Shown here: one piece after another, positions 16,387 to 23,788 of the stretch
How positions within the stretch are numbered: position 1 is the first letter of the stretch
How the letters are laid out: every line of letters begins with the position of its first letter
From: PALSA-129 sp050014595
GTDB lineage: Bacteria > Acidobacteriota > Terriglobia > Bryobacterales > Bryobacteraceae
Direction of reading: 5' to 3'
DNA length: 64,000 bases
Assembly: GCA_050014595.1 (NCBI GenBank)
Contig: JBEKDA010000017.1
Location: forward strand, 124,001-188,000
Notes under the pieces: model-generated
Databases searched by the model: none
The model's input: only the letters and a program-made list of their open reading frames with translations
What the model was told of the DNA's origin: nothing
Translations under genes and position numbers: made by a program

Positions 16387-16757
16387 TGCGAAGGCGCAGC
16401 ACTACCCTCACCGAGCAGGAGCTCGAGATCATGAAGATCGTCTGGCAGCACGACAGCTCCACCGTGCGCGACGTGTACGAGGCGTTGCTCGAGAAGCGTA
16501 AAATCGCCTATACCACCGTCATGACCATGATGAAGGTGCTCGAACACAAGAAATACCTCAAAAAGTCCCAGGCCGAACGCGCTTATGTTTACCGCCCGGC
16601 CCAGCCGCAACGCCAGGTCGTCGGCGCCATGGTCCGCGATTTCGTCAACCGCGTCTTCAACGGCTCGGCCTCGCCGCTGCTGGTGCACCTGGTCGAAGAG
16701 CACGACCTCTCCCGCGAAGATCTGGAAGAAATTGCGCACCTGAGGAAAAAACCATGA
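16386..16757 (+). CDS. blaI: BlaI/MecI/CopY family transcriptional repressor
   Basis: 123 aa. Winged-helix DNA-binding domain (LTEQELEIMKIVWQHDSSTV ... YTTVMTMMKVLEHKKYL) and C-terminal dimerisation/cleavage region (ALVHL-like LLVHLVEEHDLSREDLEEI). Members repress their own operon and are inactivated by the BlaR1 protease. The start codon overlaps its operator, and the stop overlaps the start of blaR1 by four bases (ATGA). No beta-lactamase gene is adjacent. In Acidobacteriota such pairs commonly regulate other targets. Confidence 0.93.
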   Translation: MRRRSTTLTEQELEIMKIVWQHDSSTVRDVYEALLEKRKIAYTTVMTMMKVLEHKKYLKKSQAERAYVYRPAQPQRQVVGAMVRDFVNRVFNGSASPLLVHLVEEHDLSREDLEEIAHLRKKP

Positions 16758-18733
16758 GCACCGGCCTCATCCTGAACAACCTGGTGTCGTACAGCCTCCA
16801 GATCGGGATGCTGGTGGGCCTTGCGGCGTTTGTTCCGGCTCTGCTGCGTCTGCGGCAACCGGGCGCCCGGCTGGTCTACTGGTACATCCTGCTGGCGGCC
16901 TGCCTGCTGTTGCCGCTGGCGCAGCCCTGGAAGCCGGCGATCATCGCCGGCACGGTCGAGGTCATCACCGTGGTCACGGCTGTGCGGCCGGCCACGCACG
17001 CGTCGCGCGTCTCCATTCCCCGCGGCGAAATCGCTTTGCTGGTGCTGGCCTCGGGCGCGCTGGTCCGCCTCTTCTGGCTGGCGGTGGGCTTTTGGAAATT
17101 GCGCCGTTATCGGCGCCGGTCCCAGCCGCTCCATCCGGCGCCAACTTGGGGCGTCGAGGCCTCGCTGCGCGTTTCCGGCGACGTCCTCAGCCCCGTCACG
17201 TTCGGTTGGCGCCATCCCGTCGTGCTGCTGCCCAAGGCCTTCCCGGCCCTGGACGCCCGCGTGCAAGACGCCATCCTCTGCCACGAAGTGTTGCACGTGC
17301 GGCGACGCGACTGGCTCTTCACGCTGGTCGAAGAACTGGTGCGCGCCGCCTTCTGGTTTCACCCCGCCATCTGGTGGCTGCTGGGCGAGATAGGCCTGGC
17401 GCGCGAGCAGGAAGTCGACCGCCTCGCCATTGAAATCACCCAGCAGCGCGACGAGTATATGGATGCGCTGCTGGCCATCGCCGGCTCGCGCGGCGGCCTC
17501 GACCTCGCGCCCGCCCCGCTGTTCCTGCGCAAACGGCACTTGAAACAAAGGGTTATTCTCATTCTCACGGAGGCCCGTATGTCCAAAACGCGTTTGATCT
17601 CCGCCCTGACCGCGAGCTTGGCTGTGCTGATCGCGGCCTGCTGGCTGGTAACCGGGACGTTTCCGCTGATGGCGGCGCCCCAAGTGGTCAACGATGCCCC
17701 CGGCGTCACCGTTGGGTTGAACGGCGCTTCCCTGCTGCACCGTTCGCCGGTGGAGTATCCGGCCGCGGCCCTGCGCGCGGGTATCCAGGGAACCTTGTCC
17801 GTGGAAGTCAAGACTGACGCCAAGGGCAATGTCATCGACGCGCATGTGCTGAGCGGGCCGGATGAACTGCGCAAGGCCGCGCTGCAATCCGTTTTGCAGT
17901 GGCACTTCACCAGCGATTCGGCCGGGACCACCCGAGTGGTCCAGATCACCTTCGAACTGCCCAATACGCCGGCGGCGCAGCCGGCTCTTCAATCGATGAC
18001 GGTTTCGGGGGGCATGGTGAATGGCGTAGTAGGTGGCGTGTCGGGCGGCGTAGCAGGTGGCGTCGTTGGGGGCATCATCGGCTCCGTACCGGCCGGTAGC
18101 CCGGCCCCGCCACCACCGCCACCAGGCCAGGTCGAGGTTCCGCTGCGCATCCAGGCCATCAACGTGGACGCTTCGACGGGGGGGCATCCGAGCTTCACCA
18201 GGGACGGGGTTCCGCTGCGCATCCAGGCCATCAACGTGGACGGGCTCCCGCAGCAGGCTCGCGACGAACTGATCTCCAGGCTGCCCGTACATGAGGGCGA
18301 TATCTACTCCGCCGAAGCCTTGCAGAAAATCGCCCAGGCGGCCAAAGACTTCGACGAGCATTTGACCACCCGCTTCCAGGGTGCCAACGGCAACGGCGTG
18401 TCAATCCAGATCCTCGCGCCGGGCGCTCAACCGTCCGCGCCGCAGAGAATCAAGGTCGGCGGCAACGTGCAAGCCGCCATGGTCGTGACCAAAGTGACGC
18501 CGGTGTACCCGGACCTCGCCAAGTCCGCCCGCGTCGAGGGCGTCGTTCATCTCGCCGTCATCATCGCCCCAGACGGCACCATCCAGGAGATTCATTCTCT
18601 CGGCGGCCCGGCCCTGCTGATTTCTGCGGCCATGGACGCCGTCAAACAGTGGGTCTACAGGGTGACGCTGCTAAACGGCCAGCCGGTCCAGGTGGAAACC
18701 ACGGTTGACATCAACTTCACGCTGAACCAGTAG
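16754..18733 (+). CDS. BlaR1-like M56 metallopeptidase with TonB-like C-terminal domains
   Basis: 659 aa. Membrane segments near residues 18-32, 41-58 and 92-113. The M56 zinc motif HEVLH is at 177-181, with RRRDW following. A fourth TM lies near 280-300. The extracytoplasmic part has a TonB C-terminal-like domain (YPAAALRAGIQGTLSVEV), a Gly/Val-rich linker then a Pro-rich tract, a POTRA-like unit (LISRLPVHEGDIYSAEALQK) and a second TonB-like domain (VTPVYPDLAKSARVEGVVHL). The sensor presumably cleaves BlaI on signal. There is no penicillin-binding domain, so the signal is not obviously a beta-lactam. An internal GGAGG (17569-17573) and ATG at 17579, five bases apart, could allow separate synthesis of the C-terminal part. 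Confidence 0.9.
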   Translation: MSTGLILNNLVSYSLQIGMLVGLAAFVPALLRLRQPGARLVYWYILLAACLLLPLAQPWKPAIIAGTVEVITVVTAVRPATHASRVSIPRGEIALLVLASGALVRLFWLAVGFWKLRRYRRRSQPLHPAPTWGVEASLRVSGDVLSPVTFGWRHPVVLLPKAFPALDARVQDAILCHEVLHVRRRDWLFTLVEELVRAAFWFHPAIWWLLGEIGLAREQEVDRLAIEITQQRDEYMDALLAIAGSRGGLDLAPAPLFLRKRHLKQRVILILTEARMSKTRLISALTASLAVLIAACWLVTGTFPLMAAPQVVNDAPGVTVGLNGASLLHRSPVEYPAAALRAGIQGTLSVEVKTDAKGNVIDAHVLSGPDELRKAALQSVLQWHFTSDSAGTTRVVQITFELPNTPAAQPALQSMTVSGGMVNGVVGGVSGGVAGGVVGGIIGSVPAGSPAPPPPPPGQVEVPLRIQAINVDASTGGHPSFTRDGVPLRIQAINVDGLPQQARDELISRLPVHEGDIYSAEALQKIAQAAKDFDEHLTTRFQGANGNGVSIQILAPGAQPSAPQRIKVGGNVQAAMVVTKVTPVYPDLAKSARVEGVVHLAVIIAPDGTIQEIHSLGGPALLISAAMDAVKQWVYRVTLLNGQPVQVETTVDINFTLNQ

Positions 18734-18800
18734 CCGCCCGTCATTTCTGGCGCAGCGGCTCTTCGCGGTTCGAGTTATGCTCATTCTTAGGGAGGCCCGT

Positions 18801-19874
18801 ATGTCCAAAACGCGTTTGATTTCCGCCCTCACGGCGAGAGTGGCTGTGTTGGTGGCGGCCTGCTGGCTGGCAACCGGGACGTTTCCGCTGACCGCGGCGC
18901 CCCAGGTCAGAGATGACCCCGGCGTCACCGTCGCGATGAACGGCGCCTCTCTACTGCATCGCGCGCCGGTGGACTATCCCGTAGCGGCCGTGCGCGCGGG
19001 CATCCAGGGGATCTTGTCCGTGGAAGTCAAGCTCGACGCCAAGGGCAATGTCGCCGATGCGCGCGTGCTGAGCGGTCCGGACGAATTGCGCAAGACCACG
19101 CTGCAATCCGTCTTGCAGTGGCACTTCACCAGCGATTCGGCCGGCGTCACGCGCGTGGTCCAGATTACCTTCGATCTGGCCAACGCTCAACCGCAGTTTA
19201 CGGGCGCCCAGTCGGCGACGGTGTCAGCCGGCGTCCAGGCCCGGCCATATGGCGGCATGAGCATCACCGCATCAAGAGTCAGCGGCGGCATGTTCGGCCG
19301 CGCGCTGGATGGCAGCCCGCTCCCGCCGCCACCACCAGGCGAGCCCGAGCCTCCTCTGCGCATCCAGCACATCAACGTGGACGGGCTCTCACAGCAGGCT
19401 CGCGACGAACTGATCTCCAGGCTGCCGGTGCACGAAGGCGATATTTACTCCGACGAAGCTTTGCAGAAAATCGCCCAGGCGGCCAAAGACTTCGACGAAC
19501 ATCTGACCACTCGCTTCCAGGGTGGCAACGGCAACGGCGTGTCCATCCAGATCCTCGCGCCGGGCGCTCAACCGCCCGTGCCACAAATGATCAAGGTCGG
19601 CGGCAACGTGCAGGCGGCCATGGTGCTGAAGAGAGTGACGCCCGTGTACCCGGACTCGGCCAAGTCCCTTGGCGTCGAGGGTGTCGTTCATCTCGCTGTC
19701 ATCATCGCCAAGGACGGCACCGTGCAGGAGGTTCATGTTCTCGGTGGCCATCCCCTGCTGGTTCAATCGGCCATGGATGCCGTCCGGCAGTGGGTCTACC
19801 GGCCTACACTGCTGAACGGCCAGCCGGTCCAGGTGGAAACCACGGTGGACGTCAACTTCACGCTGGCCCAGTAG
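18801..19874 (+). CDS. TonB-like protein, tandem duplicate of the blaR1 3' part
   Basis: 357 aa. It starts MSKTRLISALTARVAVLVAA, the same sequence found inside blaR1 at residue 276, and stays collinear with it to the end (TTVDVNFTLAQ versus TTVDINFTLNQ). One TM or signal anchor is followed by TonB-like, Pro-rich linker, POTRA-like and TonB-like domains. The protease part is absent. GGGAGG lies five bases before the ATG at 18801; an in-frame ATG at 18777 is less likely. It follows blaR1 by 67 bases, with the duplicated DNA (TTCTTAGGGAGGCCCGTATG) starting just upstream. It has no M56 motif, so any role in signalling would be as an accessory envelope protein. Confidence 0.85.
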   Translation: MSKTRLISALTARVAVLVAACWLATGTFPLTAAPQVRDDPGVTVAMNGASLLHRAPVDYPVAAVRAGIQGILSVEVKLDAKGNVADARVLSGPDELRKTTLQSVLQWHFTSDSAGVTRVVQITFDLANAQPQFTGAQSATVSAGVQARPYGGMSITASRVSGGMFGRALDGSPLPPPPPGEPEPPLRIQHINVDGLSQQARDELISRLPVHEGDIYSDEALQKIAQAAKDFDEHLTTRFQGGNGNGVSIQILAPGAQPPVPQMIKVGGNVQAAMVLKRVTPVYPDSAKSLGVEGVVHLAVIIAKDGTVQEVHVLGGHPLLVQSAMDAVRQWVYRPTLLNGQPVQVETTVDVNFTLAQ

Positions 19875-19881
19875 CCACGCC

Positions 19882-21126
19882 TCATTCGTACCGCAGCACT
19901 TCCGCCGGCGCAATGCGCGTGGCGTTCTTCGCGGGGTAAAGCGTCGCCAGAAAGCTGATCGCAATGGCTACCGCCGCGATCCAGATGCCGTGTACCCAGT
20001 GCGCTTCGAACGGCACGTAGGAGAAGGCATACACCGATTCGTCGATGCGGATCCAGCGGTACTTGTCAGCCAGGTAACAGAGCGGGTAGCCCACCGCCAG
20101 CCCGATGGCGCTGCCCACCACCCCAATCAGCACGCCCTGCAGCACGAAAATCTTGCGGATCTGCTGGCGCCGCGCTCCCATCGACATCAGCACCGCGATG
20201 TCGCGGTACTTTTCCATCACCATCATCACCAGCACGATCAGAATGTTCAGCGCCGCCACCAGCTCGATCAGCCCGATCACGATCATGGTCACAATCCGCT
20301 CGCCGCTCAGGGCATTGAACAGCTTGGAATTTTGCTCCTGCCAGGCGGTCGCGGTGTAGTGCGTGCCCAGCAGCTTCTCCAGCTCTTTGGCGATCTCCGG
20401 CGCGCGGTTGAGGTCGTCCACCATCAGCGCGATGTCGTTCACTTCGTCTTGGTCTTCGAGCCCCAGCATTCTCTGCACCGCGGCGATGGAAGCGTAGGCG
20501 TAGTGTTCGTCGAAATCGTAGAAGCCGCTCTCGAAAATACCCACCACGCGAAACTCGCGGACCGTCGGGGTGTTGCCGAACGGCGTGAGTTCGCCACCCT
20601 GGGGAGAGAGCACGCGGACGCGGTTATTCACCCGGATCGCGCCATCCTCCGCCATGCGCCGGCCCAGCACGATGCCCGGCGGCTTGGCCGTGGGGTCGCG
20701 CAGCAGATCGAGCGATCCGGCCTGCAAATGGCGCAGTGTTTCGCTCACTGCCAGCTCCGCGCCCACGTCGATGCCCTTGACCACGCCCAGGCCCGATTGC
20801 ACGCCCGTCACCATGATCGGGCTATAAAGCTCCGGCGCGGCCGCCGTCACGTGCGGCGCCTGGCGCAGCTTGGCCATCAGGCTCCGCCAATCCTCGATGC
20901 CTTCACCTGGCACCTTGGGGATTACGTTGATGTGCGCCATGGCGCCCAGCAGGCTGCGTTCGAGTGAGTTGCGCATCCCGGTAGTCACGGCCATCGCGAT
21001 CACCAGCGCCATCACCCCCGCCGCCACGCCAATCACCGAAATCACCGTGATGACCGACACCACCGCATGCTTGCGGCGGGCCCGCAGATAGCGGCTGGCG
21101 ATGAACAGCTCGAAGGTGGACTTCAC
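19882..21126 (-). CDS. LolC/LolE-type lipoprotein-releasing ABC permease
   Basis: 414 aa. N-terminal TM near residues 20-45 (VVSVITVISVIGVAAGVMAL), a large periplasmic domain, then three C-terminal TM helices in an FtsX domain (IVTMIVIGLIELVAALNILI; IGVVGSAIGLAVGYP; IWIAAVAIAISFLATLYPA) ending RIAPAEVLRYE. This is the LolC/E layout, which extracts lipoproteins from the inner membrane. The GTG at 21126 overlaps the lysS stop (GTGA), so it is translationally coupled to lysS; frames extending to 21612 run inside lysS. The ATPase partner LolD is not adjacent. Confidence 0.88.
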   Translation of the reverse strand: MKSTFELFIASRYLRARRKHAVVSVITVISVIGVAAGVMALVIAMAVTTGMRNSLERSLLGAMAHINVIPKVPGEGIEDWRSLMAKLRQAPHVTAAAPELYSPIMVTGVQSGLGVVKGIDVGAELAVSETLRHLQAGSLDLLRDPTAKPPGIVLGRRMAEDGAIRVNNRVRVLSPQGGELTPFGNTPTVREFRVVGIFESGFYDFDEHYAYASIAAVQRMLGLEDQDEVNDIALMVDDLNRAPEIAKELEKLLGTHYTATAWQEQNSKLFNALSGERIVTMIVIGLIELVAALNILIVLVMMVMEKYRDIAVLMSMGARRQQIRKIFVLQGVLIGVVGSAIGLAVGYPLCYLADKYRWIRIDESVYAFSYVPFEAHWVHGIWIAAVAIAISFLATLYPAKNATRIAPAEVLRYE

Positions 21127-22628
21127 AGCTTGTCGAGTTCGCGCATCAGGCTCACCAGTTCGATGGGGCCTTCCGGCCGCAGCAGCGGGAACAGGATCAC
21201 GTCGCGGATGGACCGGCAGCCCGTCAGAATCATGGTCAGGCGGTCGATGCCGATGCCTTCCCCGCCGGTCGGCGGCATGCCGTAAGCCAGCGCGCGCACG
21301 TAGTCCTCGTCCATCTGGTGCGCTTCTTCGTCGCCGCGCTCCCGCATGGCGATCTGCATTTCGAAGCGGCGGCGCTGTTCCTGCGGATCGTTCAGCTCGG
21401 TGAACGCGTTGCCGATTTCCATCCCCGCGGCGAAGATCTCGAAACGCTCCACCTGCGTCGGATCGTCGGGTTTCTGTTTGGAGAGCGGCGAGGTTTCCAC
21501 CGGATAGTCGTAAACGAACGTCGGCTGGATCAGCTTGTGCTCCGCGTGGCGTTCGAACAGCTCCGTCAGCGCTTCGCCGGGCGTGGCTTTGGCGGAGTGG
21601 CGGCTCAGCCATTGCGGATCGCCGGCCTGTTCCACGGTAGGCTTGCCGTCGCCTTCCCAGAAATGCGCCACGGCCTCGCGCATGGTGTAGCGATCGAAGC
21701 GGCTGAAATCGAGGTGGTGGCCGTCGAATTCCACCTGGTGGCCGCCGGTCGCTTCCAGCGCCACCTGCCCCAGCAGTTCTGCCGAGAGGTCCATCAGACC
21801 GCGGAAATCCGTGTAGGCCTGGTAAAACTCCAGCATGGTGAACTCGGGGTTGTGGTTCTTGGAAAGGCCCTCGTTGCGGAAGTTGCGGTTGATTTCATAG
21901 ACCCGCTCCATGCCGCCCACGATCAGGCGCTTCAAATACAACTCCGGCGCGATGCGCAGATAGAGATCGATATCCAGGGTGTTGTGATGCGTCACAAAGG
22001 GACGCGCCGCCGCGCCGCCATAGAGCGGCTGCATCATGGGCGTTTCCACTTCGATGAAGCCCTTGGCCTCCAGTTGGCGCCGCAGGGAAGAGATGATGCG
22101 CGCGCGCGTGACGAAGACTTTCCGCACCTCCGGATTGGCAATCAGATCCAGATACCGCTGGCGATAGCGAATCTCCACGTCTTCCAGTCCGTGCCACTTC
22201 TCCGGCATGGAGAGCAGCGTCTTGGAAAGGAACTCCAGTCTGTCCGCATGAATGCTGAGTTCGCCCGTGCGGGTGCGGAACAGGTAGCCTTCCACCCCGA
22301 CGATGTCGCCGATATCCAGCATCTTGAAAAGCTGGAAGTCGCGCTCGCCCACGGCGTCTTTCTTCACGTAGATCTGCAACCGCTCGCCGTTTTGCTGCAA
22401 ATGCGCGAAGCCGGCCTTGCCCATGTGGCGCAGCGCCATCAGGCGCCCGGCGACGCGGACGCGCACCTCCGGCGCCAGCGCTTCGGCGGTCTTCGAGCCG
22501 TAGCCCGCCAGGATGTCCGGAATGGTGTGGGTGAACTCGAACCGCTGTCCGTACGCGCGGTAGCCCAGGGCCTCGATCTCGCGAATGCGCGACAGGCGTT
22601 GTTTGAGCAGCTCGTCTTCTAGCGACAA
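21123..22628 (-). CDS. lysS: Lysyl-tRNA synthetase, class II
   Basis: 501 aa, standard length. An N-terminal OB-fold anticodon-binding domain (VRVAGRLMALRHMGKAGFAH) is followed by the class II core with motif 2 (RNEGLSKNHNPEFTMLEFYQ) and motif 3 (GGEGIGIDRLTMILTG). It charges tRNA-Lys. It is the first gene of a two-gene unit with the Lol permease. Confidence 0.97.
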   Translation of the reverse strand: MSLEDELLKQRLSRIREIEALGYRAYGQRFEFTHTIPDILAGYGSKTAEALAPEVRVRVAGRLMALRHMGKAGFAHLQQNGERLQIYVKKDAVGERDFQLFKMLDIGDIVGVEGYLFRTRTGELSIHADRLEFLSKTLLSMPEKWHGLEDVEIRYRQRYLDLIANPEVRKVFVTRARIISSLRRQLEAKGFIEVETPMMQPLYGGAAARPFVTHHNTLDIDLYLRIAPELYLKRLIVGGMERVYEINRNFRNEGLSKNHNPEFTMLEFYQAYTDFRGLMDLSAELLGQVALEATGGHQVEFDGHHLDFSRFDRYTMREAVAHFWEGDGKPTVEQAGDPQWLSRHSAKATPGEALTELFERHAEHKLIQPTFVYDYPVETSPLSKQKPDDPTQVERFEIFAAGMEIGNAFTELNDPQEQRRRFEMQIAMRERGDEEAHQMDEDYVRALAYGMPPTGGEGIGIDRLTMILTGCRSIRDVILFPLLRPEGPIELVSLMRELDKL

Positions 22629-22719
22629 ATCAGTCTCCTATAATGTGGGAATCAGCTATTATCGCCGATTTCGGCATGTGCTGAGCCCATCTGAGCTACA
22701 CTAAGAAGGAAGCCACTTC

Positions 22720-22929
22720 ATGACACCTGAGCAACGCTTCGAAATCATCGAAACCAAGCTTCAAGGCATAACCGAAACCGTGCAGCTCATCTTCAACATG
22801 CAGCGGGACAATGAAAACCGGTTCGCCGGACTCACCCGCATCATCGAAATCGAGCACGAATCCATCAAAGCGCTGGAGCGCATAGCCCTAGCCCACGAGC
22901 AACGCCTCGACGACATCGAAGGCCACTAG
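22720..22929 (+). CDS. Small coiled-coil protein
   Basis: 69 aa, starting MTPEQRFEIIETKLQGITET. It has heptad-like spacing of Ile/Leu throughout, with no TM and no Cys, and probably forms a coiled coil. AGAAGGAAG precedes the ATG, and a TATAAT at 22637-22642 is a possible -10. It resembles short hypothetical proteins found in many bacteria; the function is unknown. Confidence 0.65.
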   Translation: MTPEQRFEIIETKLQGITETVQLIFNMQRDNENRFAGLTRIIEIEHESIKALERIALAHEQRLDDIEGH

Positions 22930-22959
22930 CAACGGAAGTCGGTTATTATAATCCTTCCA

Positions 22960-23673
22960 TTGCGAAGATCCATTTCCATTATCGTTCCTGCGTACAACGA
23001 AGAGAAGCGGTTGCCGGCTACCTTGCGGACAGTCCAAGCCTGGTTGGAGGCCACTTCGTGGGAATTCGCCGAGATCGTCGTGGTGGATGACGGCTCGCGC
23101 GACGCCACCGTGGAACTGGCCCGCAACTCGGGCGCCCGCGTGCTGCTCAACCCCGGCAATCGCGGCAAAGGCTACACCGTGCGCCACGGCATGCTGGAAG
23201 CCAGAGGCGAGTGGGCGCTCTTCACGGACGCCGATCTTTCCTCGCCCATCGAGGAACTGGAGAAGCTAGCCGCCGCGGTGGACCGCGAACAGGCGCGCGC
23301 GGCCATTGGTTCGCGGGCTCTCGACCGCTCGCTCATCGGCGTGCGCCAGCCCCTTTTCCGGGAATACGTGGGACGCTTTTTCAACCTGGTGATCCGCGCC
23401 ATCACCGGCCTGCCGTTTCACGACACCCAGTGCGGCTTCAAACTCTTCCAAACGGCCGCGGCTCGCGAGATCTTCAAACGCCAGCGGCTGGACGGTTTCG
23501 GGTTCGACGTGGAGGTGCTGTTCATCGCCCGGCGGCTGGGATTCCGCGCCGTGGAAGTGCCGGTGCGCTGGAACGACGTGGCCGGCACCAAGGTCGGCAT
23601 GTGGCGCGGGATCGCGGCTTTTCTCGATCCGCTGAAGGTGCGCTGGAACGCGATCCTGGGGCGCTATCGGTAG
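22960..23673 (+). CDS. Family 2 glycosyltransferase, dolichyl/polyprenyl-phosphate hexose synthase type
   Basis: 237 aa GT-A enzyme. SIIVPAYNEEKRL, VVVDDGSRDATVELA, GKGYTVRHGM, LFTDADLSSP (DXD region) and HDTQCGFKLF are all typical of dolichyl-phosphate beta-glucosyltransferase/DPM-like enzymes that load a hexose onto a lipid carrier. There are no added TM helices, so it is probably membrane-peripheral. The start is TTG at 22960; no ATG or GTG fits. A TATAAT at 22947-22952 places transcription start at or next to the TTG, so it may be leaderless. It would supply lipid-linked sugar to GT39-type enzymes such as those at 26332 and 32906. Confidence 0.9.
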   Translation: MRRSISIIVPAYNEEKRLPATLRTVQAWLEATSWEFAEIVVVDDGSRDATVELARNSGARVLLNPGNRGKGYTVRHGMLEARGEWALFTDADLSSPIEELEKLAAAVDREQARAAIGSRALDRSLIGVRQPLFREYVGRFFNLVIRAITGLPFHDTQCGFKLFQTAAAREIFKRQRLDGFGFDVEVLFIARRLGFRAVEVPVRWNDVAGTKVGMWRGIAAFLDPLKVRWNAILGRYR

Positions 23674-23697
23674 CGCCGGCGATCCGTCTAATCTGGC

Positions 23698-23776
23698 AAA
23701 CCGACCCAGATGTGGGTCGGTTTCAGACTTAAGTTCTTTGTTTTTGAAAGAAAGTGACCCAGATGTGGGTCGGTTT
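23698..23776. repeat. Direct repeat of a GACCCAGATGTGGGTC hairpin
   Basis: The palindrome ACCGACCC-AGATGT-GGGTCGGT (23700-23721) recurs at 23755-23776 as GACCCAGATGTGGGTCGGTTT, 55 bases on. The first copy sits 25 bases after the GT2 stop and is followed by a T-rich run, so it could also terminate transcription. The second lies just before the ADOP permease start. Confidence 0.75.
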
Positions 23777-23788
23777 GGTGAAACGCCC

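Noticed and set aside
16589..18361. Very long open frame (about 590 codons) antisense to blaI-blaR1
   Set aside because: Composition is Arg/Gly/Gln-rich without domains and it lies opposite a gene with clear M56 and TonB motifs; high GC makes long antisense frames common here.
21127..21612. Upstream extension of the Lol permease frame
   Set aside because: It runs inside lysS; GTG at 21126 overlapping the lysS stop starts the permease exactly at its first family residues.
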